From assembly GCA_001295905.1 (NCBI GenBank), contig LJHT01000011.1:1-64000 (forward strand): a stretch of 64,000 bases of DNA, given 5' to 3'. Positions 1-10,091 of the stretch are shown here, one piece after another. A program made the position numbers and the translations under genes. Each line of letters opens with the position of its first letter. The stretch's first letter is position 1. Below the pieces are notes generated by a model. The model saw nothing but the letters and a program-made list of their open reading frames with translations. It had not been told where the DNA came from and ran no database searches. This stretch comes from a beta proteobacterium AAP51. Lineage in GTDB: Bacteria > Pseudomonadota > Gammaproteobacteria > Burkholderiales > Burkholderiaceae_C.

Positions 1-165
1 ACGGGCCCGGCCGGTGGCGGCAGCAGCGTGCTGGACCGGCCCGCCGGCGCCAGCGCGCCTGCCACGGGCGCCATTCCCGGCGCGGCGCCGGCTGCCATTC
101 CGGCCCCTGTGCAGCCTGCGGTTCCTGCTGCGGCCGAAGTGCCCGCGCCAGCTGCTTCGAAGTAA
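1..165 (+). CDS. secG: SecG, preprotein translocase subunit (C-terminal end only)
   Basis: The visible 54 codons, open at the left edge, begin with a short Gly/Ser stretch followed by SVLDR and then an Ala/Pro-rich tail ending AAASK-type at the TAA stop (163-165). A low-complexity Ala/Pro tail after a GSSVLD-like motif is what SecG looks like in Burkholderiales. SecG is the small two-helix accessory subunit of the SecYEG channel. The transmembrane helices lie outside the window, so the call rests on the tail and on synteny: secG directly before tRNA-Leu and nuoA is a common arrangement in this order. Confidence 0.7.
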   Translation, partial: TGPAGGGSSVLDRPAGASAPATGAIPGAAPAAIPAPVQPAVPAAAEVPAPAASK

Positions 166-176
166 GCCGACCTGGG

Positions 177-204
177 TGGAAACCCCCCTTTTTGGGGCTA
201 GAAT
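177..204 (+). promoter_or_regulatory. Candidate sigma-70 promoter for tRNA-Leu
   Basis: A TAGAAT -10 box (199-204) sits in a GGGCTAGAATTCG context, with a weak TGGAAA -35 (177-182) 16 bp upstream. Transcription would start near 211, about 60 bp before the tRNA. The C-run/G-run pair at 183-197 could also form a small hairpin ending secG transcription. This is inferred from the match to consensus only. Confidence 0.4.
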
Positions 205-271
205 TCGAGGCTGTCCGGCGCGCTAAACACCTCTGGTGCGGCCGGCGCACTGCAAGTGGGAACAACGTCTT

Positions 272-356
272 GCCGACGTGGTGAAATTGGTAGACACGCT
301 ATCTTGAGGGGGTAGTGGCGAAAGCTGTGCGAGTTCGAGTCTCGCCGTCGGCACCA
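272..356 (+). tRNA. tRNA-Leu (anticodon GAG)
   Basis: The acceptor arm GCCGACG (272-278) pairs with CGTCGGC (346-352), followed by discriminator A353 and an encoded CCA (354-356). The anticodon stem CTATC/GGTAG encloses the loop TTGAGGG, giving anticodon GAG, which reads CUC and CUU leucine codons. The T arm GAGTTCGAGTCTC is intact. The length of 85 nt with a long variable arm fits a class II leucine tRNA. CUC is a frequent leucine codon in a genome of this GC content. Confidence 0.97.
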
Positions 357-505
357 CAGTGTTTTTCAGCTTCCCTGCGCAGTGCTCAGGCGCTTGAACG
401 GGATTGAATCGAAGCCAAGCGCGCCCGACGCCGCTGCCCCTGCAGCGTGTCGCGAGGCGCGTTTTTTCATGGCTACGCCGCTGCTGACACGAGACTGACT
501 GCCCC
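357..505 (+). other. tRNA-Leu to nuoA intergenic leader
   Basis: No gene is seen here. A short CGCG-AGG-CGCG stem (451-461) followed by six T residues (462-467) could be a weak intrinsic terminator or attenuator between the tRNA and nuoA. I see no convincing sigma-70 promoter, so nuoA may be read through from the tRNA promoter or start from a weak site in this region. Confidence 0.35.
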
Positions 506-865
506 ATGGAACTGCAACCCTACCTGCCCGTCATCCTGTTCATCCTGGTGGGCGTGGCGGTCGGCATCGTGCCGCAGGTGCTGGGCTTCATCTTCGGCCC
601 CAACCGGCCCGACGTCGAAAAGAACAGCCCCTACGAGTGCGGATTCGAGGCCTTCGAAGACGCGCGCATGAAGTTCGACGTGCGCTACTACCTCGTGGCC
701 ATCCTCTTCATCCTCTTCGACCTCGAGATCGCCTTCCTCTTCCCGTGGGCAGTGGCGCTGCGCGAAATCGGGCCGTCAGGCTTCTGGGCGATGATGGTCT
801 TCCTGGGCATCCTCGTGGTCGGTTTCGTTTACGAGTGGAAAAAAGGCGCACTCGATTGGGAATGA
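506..865 (+). CDS. nuoA: NADH-quinone oxidoreductase subunit A
   Basis: This 119-aa protein is the usual length for NuoA, a small membrane-arm subunit of proton-pumping complex I. Three hydrophobic segments are visible: residues about 7-27, 60-82 and 87-108. The conserved loop [11 protein letters not shown] after the first helix is diagnostic and corresponds to the flexible ND3 loop near the quinone site. It is the first gene of a complete nuoA-N operon. The ATG at 506 gives the family-typical N-terminus MELQPYLP. Confidence 0.97.
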   Translation: MELQPYLPVILFILVGVAVGIVPQVLGFIFGPNRPDVEKNSPYECGFEAFEDARMKFDVRYYLVAILFILFDLEIAFLFPWAVALREIGPSGFWAMMVFLGILVVGFVYEWKKGALDWE

Positions 866-904
866 CCGCTGGCGCCTGCTGCCGCGTGCTGGAGCTGTAA
901 ACAC

Positions 905-1381
905 ATGGGTATCGAAGGCGTTCTGAAAGAAGGCTTTGTCACCACCTCGGTCGACACGCTGATCAACTGGTCGAAGACCGGTTCGCTGTGGCCCATGACC
1001 TTCGGGCTGGCCTGCTGCGCCGTGGAGATGATGCACGCGGGCGCCGCGCGCTACGACATCGACCGCTTCGGCATGCTCTTCCGCCCGAGCCCGCGGCAGA
1101 GCGATTTGATGATCGTGGCCGGCACGCTGTGCAACAAGATGGCCCCGGCCTTGCGCAAGGTGTACGACCAGATGGCCGAACCGCGCTGGGTGCTGAGCAT
1201 GGGCTCGTGCGCCAACGGCGGCGGCTACTACCACTACAGCTACAGCGTCGTGCGCGGCTGCGACCGCATCGTGCCGGTGGATGTGTACGTGCCGGGCTGC
1301 CCGCCCACGGCCGAGGCGCTGCTCTACGGCATCCTGCAGCTGCAGGCCAAGATCCGGCGCGAAAACACCATCGCGCGCTGA
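905..1381 (+). CDS. nuoB: NADH-quinone oxidoreductase subunit B
   Basis: This 158-aa subunit carries the terminal iron-sulfur cluster N2, which passes electrons to ubiquinone. All four expected ligands are present: the adjacent pair Cys37-Cys38 (GLACCAVE), Cys102 (GSCANGG) and Cys132 (VPGCPP). The sequence is soluble and sits at the junction between the peripheral and membrane arms. The length matches the family, and it lies 39 bp after nuoA. Confidence 0.98.
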   Translation: MGIEGVLKEGFVTTSVDTLINWSKTGSLWPMTFGLACCAVEMMHAGAARYDIDRFGMLFRPSPRQSDLMIVAGTLCNKMAPALRKVYDQMAEPRWVLSMGSCANGGGYYHYSYSVVRGCDRIVPVDVYVPGCPPTAEALLYGILQLQAKIRRENTIAR

Positions 1382-1400
1382 GGCGGTCGAGACACTCCCC

Positions 1401-2003
1401 ATGACCAAGAAACTCGACACCCTCGAAGCCGCGCTGCAGGCCGCCTTCGGCAGCACGCTGAAATCCACCGTCCGCGCCCTGGGCGAGATCACCATCACCG
1501 TGTCGGCCGCGGCCTACGCCGCCACCATGCAGCGCCTGCGTGACGACCCCACGCTCAAGTTCGAGCAGCTGATGGACCTGTGCGGCCTGGACTACAGCGA
1601 CTACAAGAACCAGCCCTGGGACGGCCCGCGCTATGCCGTGGTGTCGCACCTGCTCTCGGTCACGCACAACTGGCGCGTGCGCGTGCGCGTCTTCGCGCCC
1701 GACGACGACCTGCCGGCGCTGCCTTCCGTCAACGAGATCTGGAGCTCGGCCAACTGGTTCGAGCGCGAGGCCTTCGACCTCTTCGGCATCATCTTCGAGG
1801 GCCACCTCGACCTCCGCCGCATCCTCACCGACTATGGCTTCATCGGCCACCCGATGCGCAAGGACTTCCCCGTCACCGGCAACGTCGAGATGCGCTACGA
1901 CGCCGAGAAGAAACGCGTGATCTACCAGCCGGTGAGCATCGAGCCGCGCGAGGTGGTGCCGCGTGTGGTGCGCGAAGAGAACTACGGTGGCCTGAAGCAC
2001 TGA
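1401..2003 (+). CDS. nuoC: NADH-quinone oxidoreductase subunit C
   Basis: This is the 30-kDa peripheral-arm subunit, 200 aa and separate from NuoD (not fused as in E. coli). The signature [10 protein letters not shown], followed by [10 protein letters not shown] and HPMRKDFP, is intact. The frame stays open upstream to 1281, but that part overlaps the nuoB coding end, so the ATG at 1401 ([12 protein letters not shown]) is preferred. It lies 19 bp after nuoB and 7 bp before nuoD. Confidence 0.97.
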   Translation: MTKKLDTLEAALQAAFGSTLKSTVRALGEITITVSAAAYAATMQRLRDDPTLKFEQLMDLCGLDYSDYKNQPWDGPRYAVVSHLLSVTHNWRVRVRVFAPDDDLPALPSVNEIWSSANWFEREAFDLFGIIFEGHLDLRRILTDYGFIGHPMRKDFPVTGNVEMRYDAEKKRVIYQPVSIEPREVVPRVVREENYGGLKH

Positions 2004-2010
2004 GCACGCC

Positions 2011-3264
2011 ATGGCAGAGATCAAGAACTACACCCTGAACTTCGGCCCGCAGCACCCGGCCGCGCACGGCGTGCTGCGCCTCGTGCTCGAGCTCGACGGC
2101 GAAGTCATCCAGCGCGCCGACCCACACATCGGCCTGCTGCACCGCGCCACCGAGAAGCTGGCCGAGCAGAAGACCTACATCCAGAGCCTGCCCTACATGG
2201 ACCGGCTGGATTACGTCTCGATGATGTGCAACGAGCACGCCTACTGCCTGGCCATCGAGAAGCTGATGGGCATCGAGGTGCCCGAGCGCGCGCAGTACAT
2301 CCGCGTGATGTTCAGCGAGCTCACGCGCCTGCTGAACCACTTGCTCTGGCTGGGCTGCCACGGGCTGGACTGCGGTGCGATGAACATCCTCATCTACTGC
2401 TTCCGCGAGCGCGAAGACATTTTCGACATGTACGAGGCCGTGAGCGGTGCGCGCATGCACGCCGCCTACTTCCGCCCGGGTGGTGTGTACCGCGACCTGC
2501 CTGAGCAGATGCCGCAGTACAAGGTCTCGCGCATCAAGAACGAGAAGGCCATCAAGGCCCTGAACGAGAACCGCCAGGGCAGCCTGCTCGACTTCATCGA
2601 AGACTTCTGCGCGCGTTTCCCGAAGAACGTCGACGACTACGAGACCCTGCTCACCGACAACCGCATCTGGAAACAGCGCACGGTGGGCGTGGGCGTGGTC
2701 AGCCCCGAGCGCGCCCTGAGCCTGGGCTTCACCGGCGCCATGCTGCGCGGCAGCGGCATCGCCTGGGACCTGCGCAAGAAGCAGCCCTACGACGTCTACG
2801 ACCGCATGGACTTCGACGTGCCCATCGGCGTCAACGGCGACACCTACGACCGCTACCTGGTCCGCGTGGAAGAAATGCGCCAGAGCAACCGCATCGTGCA
2901 GCAGTGCGTGAAGTGGTTGAAGGCCAACCCCGGCCCGGTGATCACCGACAACCACAAGGTGGCGCCGCCCGCGCGCGTGGACATGAAGTCCAACATGGAA
3001 GAGCTGATCCACCACTTCAAGCTCTTCACCGAAGGCATGCACGTGCCCGAGGGCGAGGCCTACGCCGCGGTAGAGCACCCCAAGGGCGAGTTCGGCATCT
3101 ACCTGGTGAGTGACGGCGCGAACAAGCCCTACCGCCTGAAGATCCGCGCCCCCGGTTTCCCGCACCTGGCCGCGCTGGACGAGATGGCGCGCGGCCACAT
3201 GATCGCCGACGCCGTGGCGATCATCGGCACCATGGACATCGTGTTCGGCGAAATCGATCGCTGA
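2011..3264 (+). CDS. nuoD: NADH-quinone oxidoreductase subunit D
   Basis: This 417-aa 49-kDa subunit is related to the large subunit of NiFe hydrogenases and lines the ubiquinone cavity with NuoB. The N-terminus has the canonical [13 protein letters not shown], followed by [12 protein letters not shown]. The C-terminus ends DIVFGEIDR, as in intact NuoD proteins. The length is typical. It belongs to the continuous nuo transcript. Confidence 0.98.
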   Translation: MAEIKNYTLNFGPQHPAAHGVLRLVLELDGEVIQRADPHIGLLHRATEKLAEQKTYIQSLPYMDRLDYVSMMCNEHAYCLAIEKLMGIEVPERAQYIRVMFSELTRLLNHLLWLGCHGLDCGAMNILIYCFREREDIFDMYEAVSGARMHAAYFRPGGVYRDLPEQMPQYKVSRIKNEKAIKALNENRQGSLLDFIEDFCARFPKNVDDYETLLTDNRIWKQRTVGVGVVSPERALSLGFTGAMLRGSGIAWDLRKKQPYDVYDRMDFDVPIGVNGDTYDRYLVRVEEMRQSNRIVQQCVKWLKANPGPVITDNHKVAPPARVDMKSNMEELIHHFKLFTEGMHVPEGEAYAAVEHPKGEFGIYLVSDGANKPYRLKIRAPGFPHLAALDEMARGHMIADAVAIIGTMDIVFGEIDR

Positions 3265-3285
3265 ACGCCTGAAGAGCACACCCCA

Positions 3286-3783
3286 ATGCAGTTCAACGAA
3301 ACCACCCTGGCGCGCTTCGCGAAGGAAGTGGGCAAGTATCCGGCCGACCAGAAGCAGAGCGCCGTGATGGCCTGCCTGGCCATCGTGCAGCATGAGCAGG
3401 GCCATGTCTCGGCCGCGGCCGAGGCGGGTATCGCTGCCTACCTGGGCATGCCCGCGATTGCGGTGCACGAGGTCAGCACCTTCTACAACATGTACAACAC
3501 GCAGCCGGTGGGCCGGTTCAAGCTCAACGTCTGCACCAACCTGCCTTGCGCGCTGCGCGATGGCGACCAGGCACTCGATCACGTCTGCAAGAAGCTGGGC
3601 GTCGAGCCCTACGGCACCACGGCCGACGGCGTGTTCACCGTGCAGCCCAGCGAATGCCTGGGCGCCTGCGCCGACGCGCCGGTGATGCTGGTGAACGACC
3701 GCCAGATGCTCAGCTTCATGTCCAACGACAAGCTCGACGAACTGCTGGCCCTGTTGAAGGCGAATGCCGAGGTGGCGAAATGA
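3286..3783 (+). CDS. nuoE: NADH-quinone oxidoreductase subunit E
   Basis: This 165-aa 24-kDa subunit binds the 2Fe-2S cluster N1a. Ligands Cys83, Cys88, Cys124 and Cys128 are visible in VCTNLPC and ECLGAC. It forms the NADH-oxidising module with NuoF and NuoG. Its TGA overlaps the first ATG of nuoF (AATGATG), which suggests translational coupling of these two tightly associated subunits. Confidence 0.97.
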   Translation: MQFNETTLARFAKEVGKYPADQKQSAVMACLAIVQHEQGHVSAAAEAGIAAYLGMPAIAVHEVSTFYNMYNTQPVGRFKLNVCTNLPCALRDGDQALDHVCKKLGVEPYGTTADGVFTVQPSECLGACADAPVMLVNDRQMLSFMSNDKLDELLALLKANAEVAK

Positions 3784-5123
3784 TGCTCGACCTGTCGAAG
3801 TTCCAGGCGCGTGGCACGGAAACCTGCTTCCACGACCGCCACATCGGCGCCCAGATCTACGCCGGCCTGAACGGCCACAACTGGCGCCTGGCTGATTACG
3901 TCGCCCGTGGTGGCTACAGCGCGCTGCGCAAGATCCTCGGGCTGGATGGCGGCGAGGGCATGACGCAAGACCAGGTCATCGCCGAAGTGAAGCTGAGTGC
4001 GTTGCGCGGCCGCGGCGGCGCCGGCTTCCCCACGGGCCTGAAGTGGAGCTTCATGCCGCGCATGTTCCCGGGGCCGAAGTACCTGGTGTGCAACAGCGAC
4101 GAAGGCGAGCCCGGCACCTGCAAGGACCGCGACATCCTCGCCTACAACCCGCACATCGTCATCGAAGGCATGGCCATCGCCGCCTACGCGATGGGCATCA
4201 AGACCGGCTACAACTACATCCACGGCGAGATCTTCGAGGTCTACGAGCGCTTCGAACAGGCGCTTGAAGAGGCAAGATCCGCCGGCTTCCTGGGCGACAA
4301 CATCCTCGGCAGCAACTTCAGCTTCCAGCTGCATGCCTTCCACGGCTTCGGCGCCTACATCTGCGGTGAAGAGACCGCGCTGCTCGAGTCGCTCGAAGGC
4401 AAGAAGGGCCAGCCGCGCTTCAAGCCGCCGTTCCCGGCCAGCTTCGGCCTGTATGGCAAGCCCACCACCATCAACAACACCGAGACCTTTGCCGCGGTGC
4501 CGTGGATCATCAACAACGGCGGCCAGAAGTACCTGGAGTGCGGCAAGCCCAACAACGGCGGCACCAAGATCTTCAGCGTGGTGGGCGACGTCAACCAGCC
4601 CGGCAACTTCGAGGTGCCGCTGGGCACGCCCTTCAGCAAGATGCTGGAACTGGCCGGTGGCGTGAAGGGTGGCAAGCTCAAGGCCGTGATTCCCGGCGGC
4701 AGCTCGGCGCCCGTGCTGCCCGCTGCCACGATGATGGACATCACGATGGACTACGACGCCATCGCCAAGGCCGGGTCGATGCTGGGCAGCGGCGCCGTCA
4801 TCGTGATGAACGAGCACCGCTGCATGGTCAAGAGCCTGCTGCGCCTGAGCTACTTCTACCAGCACGAGAGCTGCGGCCAATGCACGCCCTGCCGCGAAGG
4901 CACGGGCTGGCTGTGGCGCGTGATCCACCGCATCGAACACGGCCAGGGCCGCCCCGACGACCTGGCGCTGCTGGACAGCGTGGCCTTCAACATCAAGGGC
5001 CGCACCATCTGCGCCCTGGGCGATGCCGCCGCCATGCCGGTGGAAGGCATGCTGAAGCACTTCCGCGACGAGTTCGCCCACCACATCGAACACAAGACCT
5101 GCATGGTCTCGGTTCCTGCCTGA
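3780..5123 (+). CDS. nuoF: NADH-quinone oxidoreductase subunit F
   Basis: This 447-aa 51-kDa subunit binds NADH, FMN and the 4Fe-4S cluster N3. The FMN/NADH loops [13 protein letters not shown] and [11 protein letters not shown] are intact, and the cluster motif [11 protein letters not shown] is present with a further Cys downstream (RTICALGD). The frame is open upstream into nuoE, so the start is the ATG at 3780 (MMLDLSKF), or the next ATG at 3783; the first overlaps the nuoE stop. Confidence 0.97.
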   Translation: MMLDLSKFQARGTETCFHDRHIGAQIYAGLNGHNWRLADYVARGGYSALRKILGLDGGEGMTQDQVIAEVKLSALRGRGGAGFPTGLKWSFMPRMFPGPKYLVCNSDEGEPGTCKDRDILAYNPHIVIEGMAIAAYAMGIKTGYNYIHGEIFEVYERFEQALEEARSAGFLGDNILGSNFSFQLHAFHGFGAYICGEETALLESLEGKKGQPRFKPPFPASFGLYGKPTTINNTETFAAVPWIINNGGQKYLECGKPNNGGTKIFSVVGDVNQPGNFEVPLGTPFSKMLELAGGVKGGKLKAVIPGGSSAPVLPAATMMDITMDYDAIAKAGSMLGSGAVIVMNEHRCMVKSLLRLSYFYQHESCGQCTPCREGTGWLWRVIHRIEHGQGRPDDLALLDSVAFNIKGRTICALGDAAAMPVEGMLKHFRDEFAHHIEHKTCMVSVPA

Positions 5124-5146
5124 GCAGCTAAAGAGCAGCGCCCGCC

Positions 5147-7495
5147 ATGGCCGACATCCAACTCGACGGTAAGACCGTCACCGTTCCCGACGGCAGCATG
5201 GTCATGCATGCGGCCGACGCTGCGGGCACCTACATCCCGCACTTCTGCTACCACAAGAAGCTCAGCATCGCGGCCAACTGCCGCATGTGCCTGGTGGACA
5301 TCGAGAAGATGCCCAAGCCCATGCCCGCCTGCGCCACGCCGGTGACCAACGGCATGGTGGTGCGCACCAAGAGCGAGAAGGCGCTGAAGGCGCAGCAGTC
5401 GGTGATGGAGTTCCTGCTCATCAACCACCCGCTGGACTGCCCCATCTGCGACCAGGGCGGCGAGTGCCAGCTGCAAGACCTGGCCGTGGGCTACGGCAAG
5501 AGCAGCAGCCGCTACGAGGAAGAAAAGCGCGTCGTCTTCCACAAGGATGTGGGCCCGCTCATCAGCATGGAAGAGATGAGCCGGTGCATCCACTGCACCC
5601 GCTGCGTGCGCTTCGGACAAGAGGTCTCCGGCATCATGGAACTGGGCATGGTGCACCGCGGCGAGCACAGCGAGATCACCACCGTGGCCGGCAAGACGGT
5701 GGACAGCGAGCTCTCGGGCAACATGATCGACATCTGCCCGGTCGGCGCGCTCACCAGCAAGCCTTTCCGCTACAGCGCACGCACCTGGGAACTCTCGCGT
5801 CGCAAGAGCGTGAGCCCCCACGACAGCACCGGCGCCAACCTCGTCGTGCAGGTCAAGGCCAACCAGGTGATGCGTGTCGTGCCGCTGGAAAACGAGGCCG
5901 TCAACGAGTGCTGGATCGCCGACCGCGACCGCTTCAGCTACGAAGCGCTGAACGGTGATTCGCGCCTGAAGCAGCCCATGATCAAGCAGGGCGGCCAGTG
6001 GCAGGCGGTGGACTGGAACACCGCCCTGGGCTACGTGGCCGATGGGCTGAAGCGCGTGAAAGCCGAGTTCGGTGCTGAACCGGGGTCGGGCATCGGCGCC
6101 CTGGGCCACGTGAGCAGCACGGTCGAAGAACTGCACCTGCTGGCCAAGATCGTGCGCGGCCTGGGCAGCGAGAACGTCGACCACCGCCTGCGCCACGCCG
6201 ACTTCAGCGCCGCGCCCGCGGGCCAGGCGCGCTGGCTGGGCACGAGCGTCGCGTCGCTGTCGACGCTGGAGCGTGTGTTCGTCATCGGCAGCTTCCTGCG
6301 CAAGGACCACCCGCTGTTCGCGCAGCGCATCCGCCAGGCCGTGCGCCGCGGTGGGCAGGTCTACAGCCTGAACGCCGTGCACGACGACTGGGCCATGCCC
6401 GTGGCCGGCACGCTGACCGCCGCCCCCGCGGCCTGGGCACAGCAGTTGGCCGAAGTGGCCGCCGCCGTCGCGCAGGCGCGTGATGTGGCTGCCCCCGTGG
6501 CCGCTACGCCCGGCGCGCATGCGCAGGCCGTGGCCAACGCGCTGCTGGCCGGCGACCCTGCACAAGGGCGCAAGGCCGTGCTGCTGGGCAACGCCGCCGC
6601 GCAGCACCCGCAGGCTTCGCAACTGCTGGCGCTGGCCGGCTGGATCGCCGAGCACACCGGCGCCACCGTCGGCTACCTGGGCGAGGGCGGCAACACCGTC
6701 GGCGCGCAGCTCGTCGGGGCGCTGCCCGGTCCCGGCGGCTTGAACGCCGGCCAGATGCTGAGCCAGCCCATGAAGGCGCTGCTGCTGCTGAACACCGAGC
6801 CCGTGCTCGACGCCGCCAACGCCGCCGCCGCGCGCCAGGCGCTGGGCGGCTCGGGCCTGGTGGTGGGGCTCACCGCCTTCAAAGACACCATGGCCGACGT
6901 GGCCGATGTGCTGCTGCCCATCGCGCCCTTCACCGAAACCGCTGGCTGTTTTGTCAACGCCGAAGGCCGCGCGCAAAGCTTCCACGGCGTGGTCAAACCC
7001 GCCGGCGATGCGCGCCCCGGCTGGAAGGTGCTGCGTGTGCTGGGCAACCTGCTGGGCCTGCCGGGCTTTGATTTCGAGACCGCCGAAGACGTGCGTGCCG
7101 CTGCGCTGGGCGATACGTCCACGCTGGCGCAGCGTCTGAACAACCAGGCTGATGCCAGCGCGTTGATCGCTACGCTGCCTGCTGCCGATAGCGGCCTGCA
7201 GCGCGTGGCGGATGTGCCCATCTACGCCAGCGATGCCACCGTGCGCCGCGCCGTCTCGCTGCAACTCACCGCCGACGCGAAGGCGCCGCTCGTGGGCCTG
7301 CCCACAGCGCTGTGGCAGCAACTGGGCCTGCAGCCCGGCGCCAAGGTGCGCGTAACGCAAGGTGAAGCCAGTGCTGTGCTGTCGGCCCGCGAAGACACCA
7401 CGCTGGCCGTCAACGCCGTGCGCGTGGCCGCCGGCCACCAAGCCACCTCGTCGCTGGGCGCGATGTTTGGCGCCATCACCGTCGAGAAGGCCTGA
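5147..7495 (+). CDS. nuoG: NADH-quinone oxidoreductase subunit G
   Basis: This 782-aa 75-kDa subunit is the electron wire of the peripheral arm. Three cluster sites are visible: 2Fe-2S at Cys34, 45, 48 and 62; 4Fe-4S at His94, Cys98, 101 and 107 ([14 protein letters not shown]); and 4Fe-4S at Cys147, 150, 153 and 197. I see no motif for the extra N7 cluster found in E. coli and Thermus. The remainder is a molybdopterin-oxidoreductase-like domain that has become richer in Ala towards its C-terminal half. Confidence 0.97.
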   Translation: MADIQLDGKTVTVPDGSMVMHAADAAGTYIPHFCYHKKLSIAANCRMCLVDIEKMPKPMPACATPVTNGMVVRTKSEKALKAQQSVMEFLLINHPLDCPICDQGGECQLQDLAVGYGKSSSRYEEEKRVVFHKDVGPLISMEEMSRCIHCTRCVRFGQEVSGIMELGMVHRGEHSEITTVAGKTVDSELSGNMIDICPVGALTSKPFRYSARTWELSRRKSVSPHDSTGANLVVQVKANQVMRVVPLENEAVNECWIADRDRFSYEALNGDSRLKQPMIKQGGQWQAVDWNTALGYVADGLKRVKAEFGAEPGSGIGALGHVSSTVEELHLLAKIVRGLGSENVDHRLRHADFSAAPAGQARWLGTSVASLSTLERVFVIGSFLRKDHPLFAQRIRQAVRRGGQVYSLNAVHDDWAMPVAGTLTAAPAAWAQQLAEVAAAVAQARDVAAPVAATPGAHAQAVANALLAGDPAQGRKAVLLGNAAAQHPQASQLLALAGWIAEHTGATVGYLGEGGNTVGAQLVGALPGPGGLNAGQMLSQPMKALLLLNTEPVLDAANAAAARQALGGSGLVVGLTAFKDTMADVADVLLPIAPFTETAGCFVNAEGRAQSFHGVVKPAGDARPGWKVLRVLGNLLGLPGFDFETAEDVRAAALGDTSTLAQRLNNQADASALIATLPAADSGLQRVADVPIYASDATVRRAVSLQLTADAKAPLVGLPTALWQQLGLQPGAKVRVTQGEASAVLSAREDTTLAVNAVRVAAGHQATSSLGAMFGAITVEKA

Positions 7496-7500
7496 GCACC

Positions 7501-8562
7501 ATGTTCGACGCCTTGCATCAATTCGGCAACGCCACTTTCGGCGCCACGCTCTGGCTCGTGCTGTGGACGCTGATCAAGATCGTCGCGGTGGTGCTGCCGC
7601 TGATGGGCTGCGTGGCCTACCTCACGCTGTGGGAACGCAAGGCCATCGGCTGGAGCCAGATCCGCCCCGGCCCCAACCGCGTGGGCCCCTTCGGCCTGCT
7701 CACGCCCATTGCCGACGCGGTGAAGCTGATCTTCAAGGAGATCATCCGCCCCACCGCCGCCAACAAGGGCCTGTTCTTCCTGGGCCCGGTGATGACCATC
7801 ATGCCGGCGCTGGCCGCCTGGGCCGTCATTCCTTTCGGCCCCGAAGTGGCGCTGGCCAACATCAACGCCGGCCTGCTGTTCCTGATGGCCATCACCAGCC
7901 TCGAGGTCTACGGCGTCATCATCGCCGGCTGGGCCAGCAACTCGAAGTACGCCTTCCTCGGCGCCTTGCGTGCCAGCGCGCAGATGGTCAGCTACGAGAT
8001 CGCCATGGGCTTCTGCCTCGTGGTGGTGCTGATGGTCTCTGCCAGCATGAACCTGAGCGAGATCGTGGCCTCGCAGGGCCGCGGCATGATGGCCGACATG
8101 GGCCTGGGCTTCCTCAGCTGGAACTGGCTGCCGCTGCTGCCCATCTTCGTCATCTTCTTCATCGCCGGGCTGGCCGAAACCAACCGCCATCCCTTCGACG
8201 TCGTCGAAGGCGAGTCCGAGATCGTGGCCGGCCACATGATCGAGTACTCGGGCATGAGCTTCGCCATGTTCTTCCTGGCCGAGTACGCCAACATGATCCT
8301 GGTGAGCACGCTCACCGTGCTGCTCTTCCTGGGCGGCTGGCTGCCGCCGGTGGCCTTCCTCGACTTCATCCCGGGCTGGATCTGGCTGGCCATCAAGGTC
8401 TTCGTGGTCGTCACGATGTTCCTTTGGGTGCGCGCCACCTTCCCCCGCTTCCGCTACGACCAGATCATGCGTCTGGGCTGGAAGGTGTTCATTCCCCTCA
8501 CGCTGATCTGGCTGGTCGTTGTCGGCCTGTGGATCCAGTCGCCCTTCAACATCTGGCATTGA
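7501..8562 (+). CDS. nuoH: NADH-quinone oxidoreductase subunit H
   Basis: This 353-aa membrane subunit, the homologue of ND1, forms the entry of the quinone chamber. It has about eight hydrophobic helices. The conserved loops [11 protein letters not shown] and [16 protein letters not shown], rich in the acidic residues of the so-called E-channel, are intact. It starts 5 bp after nuoG ends. Confidence 0.98.
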   Translation: MFDALHQFGNATFGATLWLVLWTLIKIVAVVLPLMGCVAYLTLWERKAIGWSQIRPGPNRVGPFGLLTPIADAVKLIFKEIIRPTAANKGLFFLGPVMTIMPALAAWAVIPFGPEVALANINAGLLFLMAITSLEVYGVIIAGWASNSKYAFLGALRASAQMVSYEIAMGFCLVVVLMVSASMNLSEIVASQGRGMMADMGLGFLSWNWLPLLPIFVIFFIAGLAETNRHPFDVVEGESEIVAGHMIEYSGMSFAMFFLAEYANMILVSTLTVLLFLGGWLPPVAFLDFIPGWIWLAIKVFVVVTMFLWVRATFPRFRYDQIMRLGWKVFIPLTLIWLVVVGLWIQSPFNIWH

Positions 8563-8576
8563 AGGAAAGAGCTGTC

Positions 8577-9074
8577 ATGTCGACCATCGCTGCCATCAAG
8601 GACGTTGTTTCCAGCCTCTTCCTGACCGAGCTCTTCAAGGGCATGGCCATCACGGGCAAGCACTTCCTCAGCAAGACCATCACGGTGCAGTTCCCGGAAG
8701 AGAAGACGCCGCAGTCGCCGCGCTTCCGTGGCCTGCACGCGTTGCGCCGCTACGAAAACGGCGAAGAGCGCTGCATCGCCTGCAAGCTGTGCGAGGCCGT
8801 GTGCCCTGCCATGGCCATCACCATCGAGAGCGACGTGCGGCAAGACGGCAGCCGACGCACCACGCGCTACGACATCGACCTCACGAAGTGCATCTTCTGC
8901 GGCTTCTGCGAGGAAAGCTGCCCGGTGGACAGCATCGTCGAGACCCACCACTTCGAGTACCACGGCGAAAAGCGCGGCGACCTCTACTTCACGAAAGACA
9001 TGCTGCTGGCCGTGGGCGACCGCTTCGAGAAAGACATCGCGGCCAACCGTGCCGCTGACGCCCCCTACCGCTGA
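8577..9074 (+). CDS. nuoI: NADH-quinone oxidoreductase subunit I
   Basis: This 165-aa 23-kDa subunit carries clusters N6a and N6b. Two classical ferredoxin motifs are present: Cys66, 69, 72, 76 ([12 protein letters not shown]) and Cys105, 108, 111, 115 ([12 protein letters not shown]). An amphipathic N-terminal helix ([16 protein letters not shown]) anchors it to the membrane arm. The ATG at 8577 is used because the frame is open far upstream inside nuoH. Confidence 0.97.
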   Translation: MSTIAAIKDVVSSLFLTELFKGMAITGKHFLSKTITVQFPEEKTPQSPRFRGLHALRRYENGEERCIACKLCEAVCPAMAITIESDVRQDGSRRTTRYDIDLTKCIFCGFCEESCPVDSIVETHHFEYHGEKRGDLYFTKDMLLAVGDRFEKDIAANRAADAPYR

Positions 9075-9128
9075 GCGCCCAACTCGCAGACAAGACCAAG
9101 GGCCCCCGACTGAGAGAGCCCCGAACCC

Positions 9129-9761
9129 ATGAACACGACCACCGGTCTCTTCTACGTCTTCTCGGCGGTGCTGCTGTTTGCAGCCTTCCGCGTCATCACC
9201 GCGCGCAGCACGGTGCACGCGGCGCTGTTCCTCGTGCTCAGCTTCTTCAGCGCCAGCTGCCTGTGGATGCTGCTGCGCGCCGAGTTCCTGGCCATCACGC
9301 TGGTGCTGGTGTACGTGGGTGCGGTGATGGTGCTCTTCCTCTTCGTGGTGATGATGCTCGACATCAACAGCGACAAGTTCCGCGAGGGCTTCTGGACCCA
9401 TCTGCCGCTGGCCGGCCTGGTGGGTGCGCTGATTGCGCTGCAAATGGCGCTGGTGCTGATGCGCGGCTTCCAGCTCGAAGCGCCGGCGCCCACCGCCAAA
9501 GACCTGGAGATGGGCAACACCAAGCTCCTGGGCATCGAGATCTACACGAACTACCTCTACCCGCTGCAGCTGGCCGCCGTGCTGCTGCTGGTGGCCATCA
9601 TCGCGGCCATTGCGCTGACGCTGCGCGCGCGCAAGGACAGCCGCCACATGGACCCCAGCCAGCAGGTACGCGTGAAGAAGGCCGACCGCGTGCGGCTGGT
9701 GAAGATGGACGCCACCGTTGAAACCCCCTCGGCGCCCAAGCAGGAAGGCGGTGCGCCATGA
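9129..9761 (+). CDS. nuoJ: NADH-quinone oxidoreductase subunit J
   Basis: This 210-aa membrane subunit (ND6 homologue) has five hydrophobic helices within the first 165 residues. The third holds the conserved [17 protein letters not shown] stretch, whose central kink moves during the coupling cycle. A charged C-terminal tail follows (about residues 168-210). Its stop overlaps the nuoK start as ATGA. Confidence 0.96.
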   Translation: MNTTTGLFYVFSAVLLFAAFRVITARSTVHAALFLVLSFFSASCLWMLLRAEFLAITLVLVYVGAVMVLFLFVVMMLDINSDKFREGFWTHLPLAGLVGALIALQMALVLMRGFQLEAPAPTAKDLEMGNTKLLGIEIYTNYLYPLQLAAVLLLVAIIAAIALTLRARKDSRHMDPSQQVRVKKADRVRLVKMDATVETPSAPKQEGGAP

Positions 9762-10090
9762 GCGGCCTGGGCCCCATCACCCTCGGGCATTACCTCAGCC
9801 TGGGCGGCATCCTGTTCGCGCTGTCGGTCATCGGCATCTTCCTGAACCGGCGCAACCTCATCGTGCTGCTGATGGCCATCGAGCTGATGCTGCTGGCCGT
9901 GAACCTGAACTTCATCGCCTTCTCGCACTACCTGCCACTGGAAGCCGACCGCATGGCCGGGCAGGTGTTCGTGTTCTTCATCCTCACGGTGGCGGCGGCC
10001 GAATCGGCCATCGGCCTGGCCATCCTGGTGGTGCTGTTCCGCAACCGCGCCTCCATCAACGTGCAAGAGCTCGACGAGCTCAAGGGCTGA
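9758..10090 (+). CDS. nuoK: NADH-quinone oxidoreductase subunit K
   Basis: This 110-aa subunit (ND4L homologue) has three transmembrane helices. The two conserved membrane glutamates needed for proton transfer lie in [10 protein letters not shown] and [10 protein letters not shown]. It overlaps nuoJ by 4 bp and is followed by nuoL after a single base, so translation of nuoJ-K-L is probably coupled. Confidence 0.97.
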   Translation: MSGLGPITLGHYLSLGGILFALSVIGIFLNRRNLIVLLMAIELMLLAVNLNFIAFSHYLPLEADRMAGQVFVFFILTVAAAESAIGLAILVVLFRNRASINVQELDELKG

Positions 10091-10091
10091 C

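Noticed and set aside
1873..3582. Long minus-strand open frame across nuoD
   Set aside because: It is antisense to a clear complex I gene, has a His/Val/Ala-biased composition and no recognisable motif.
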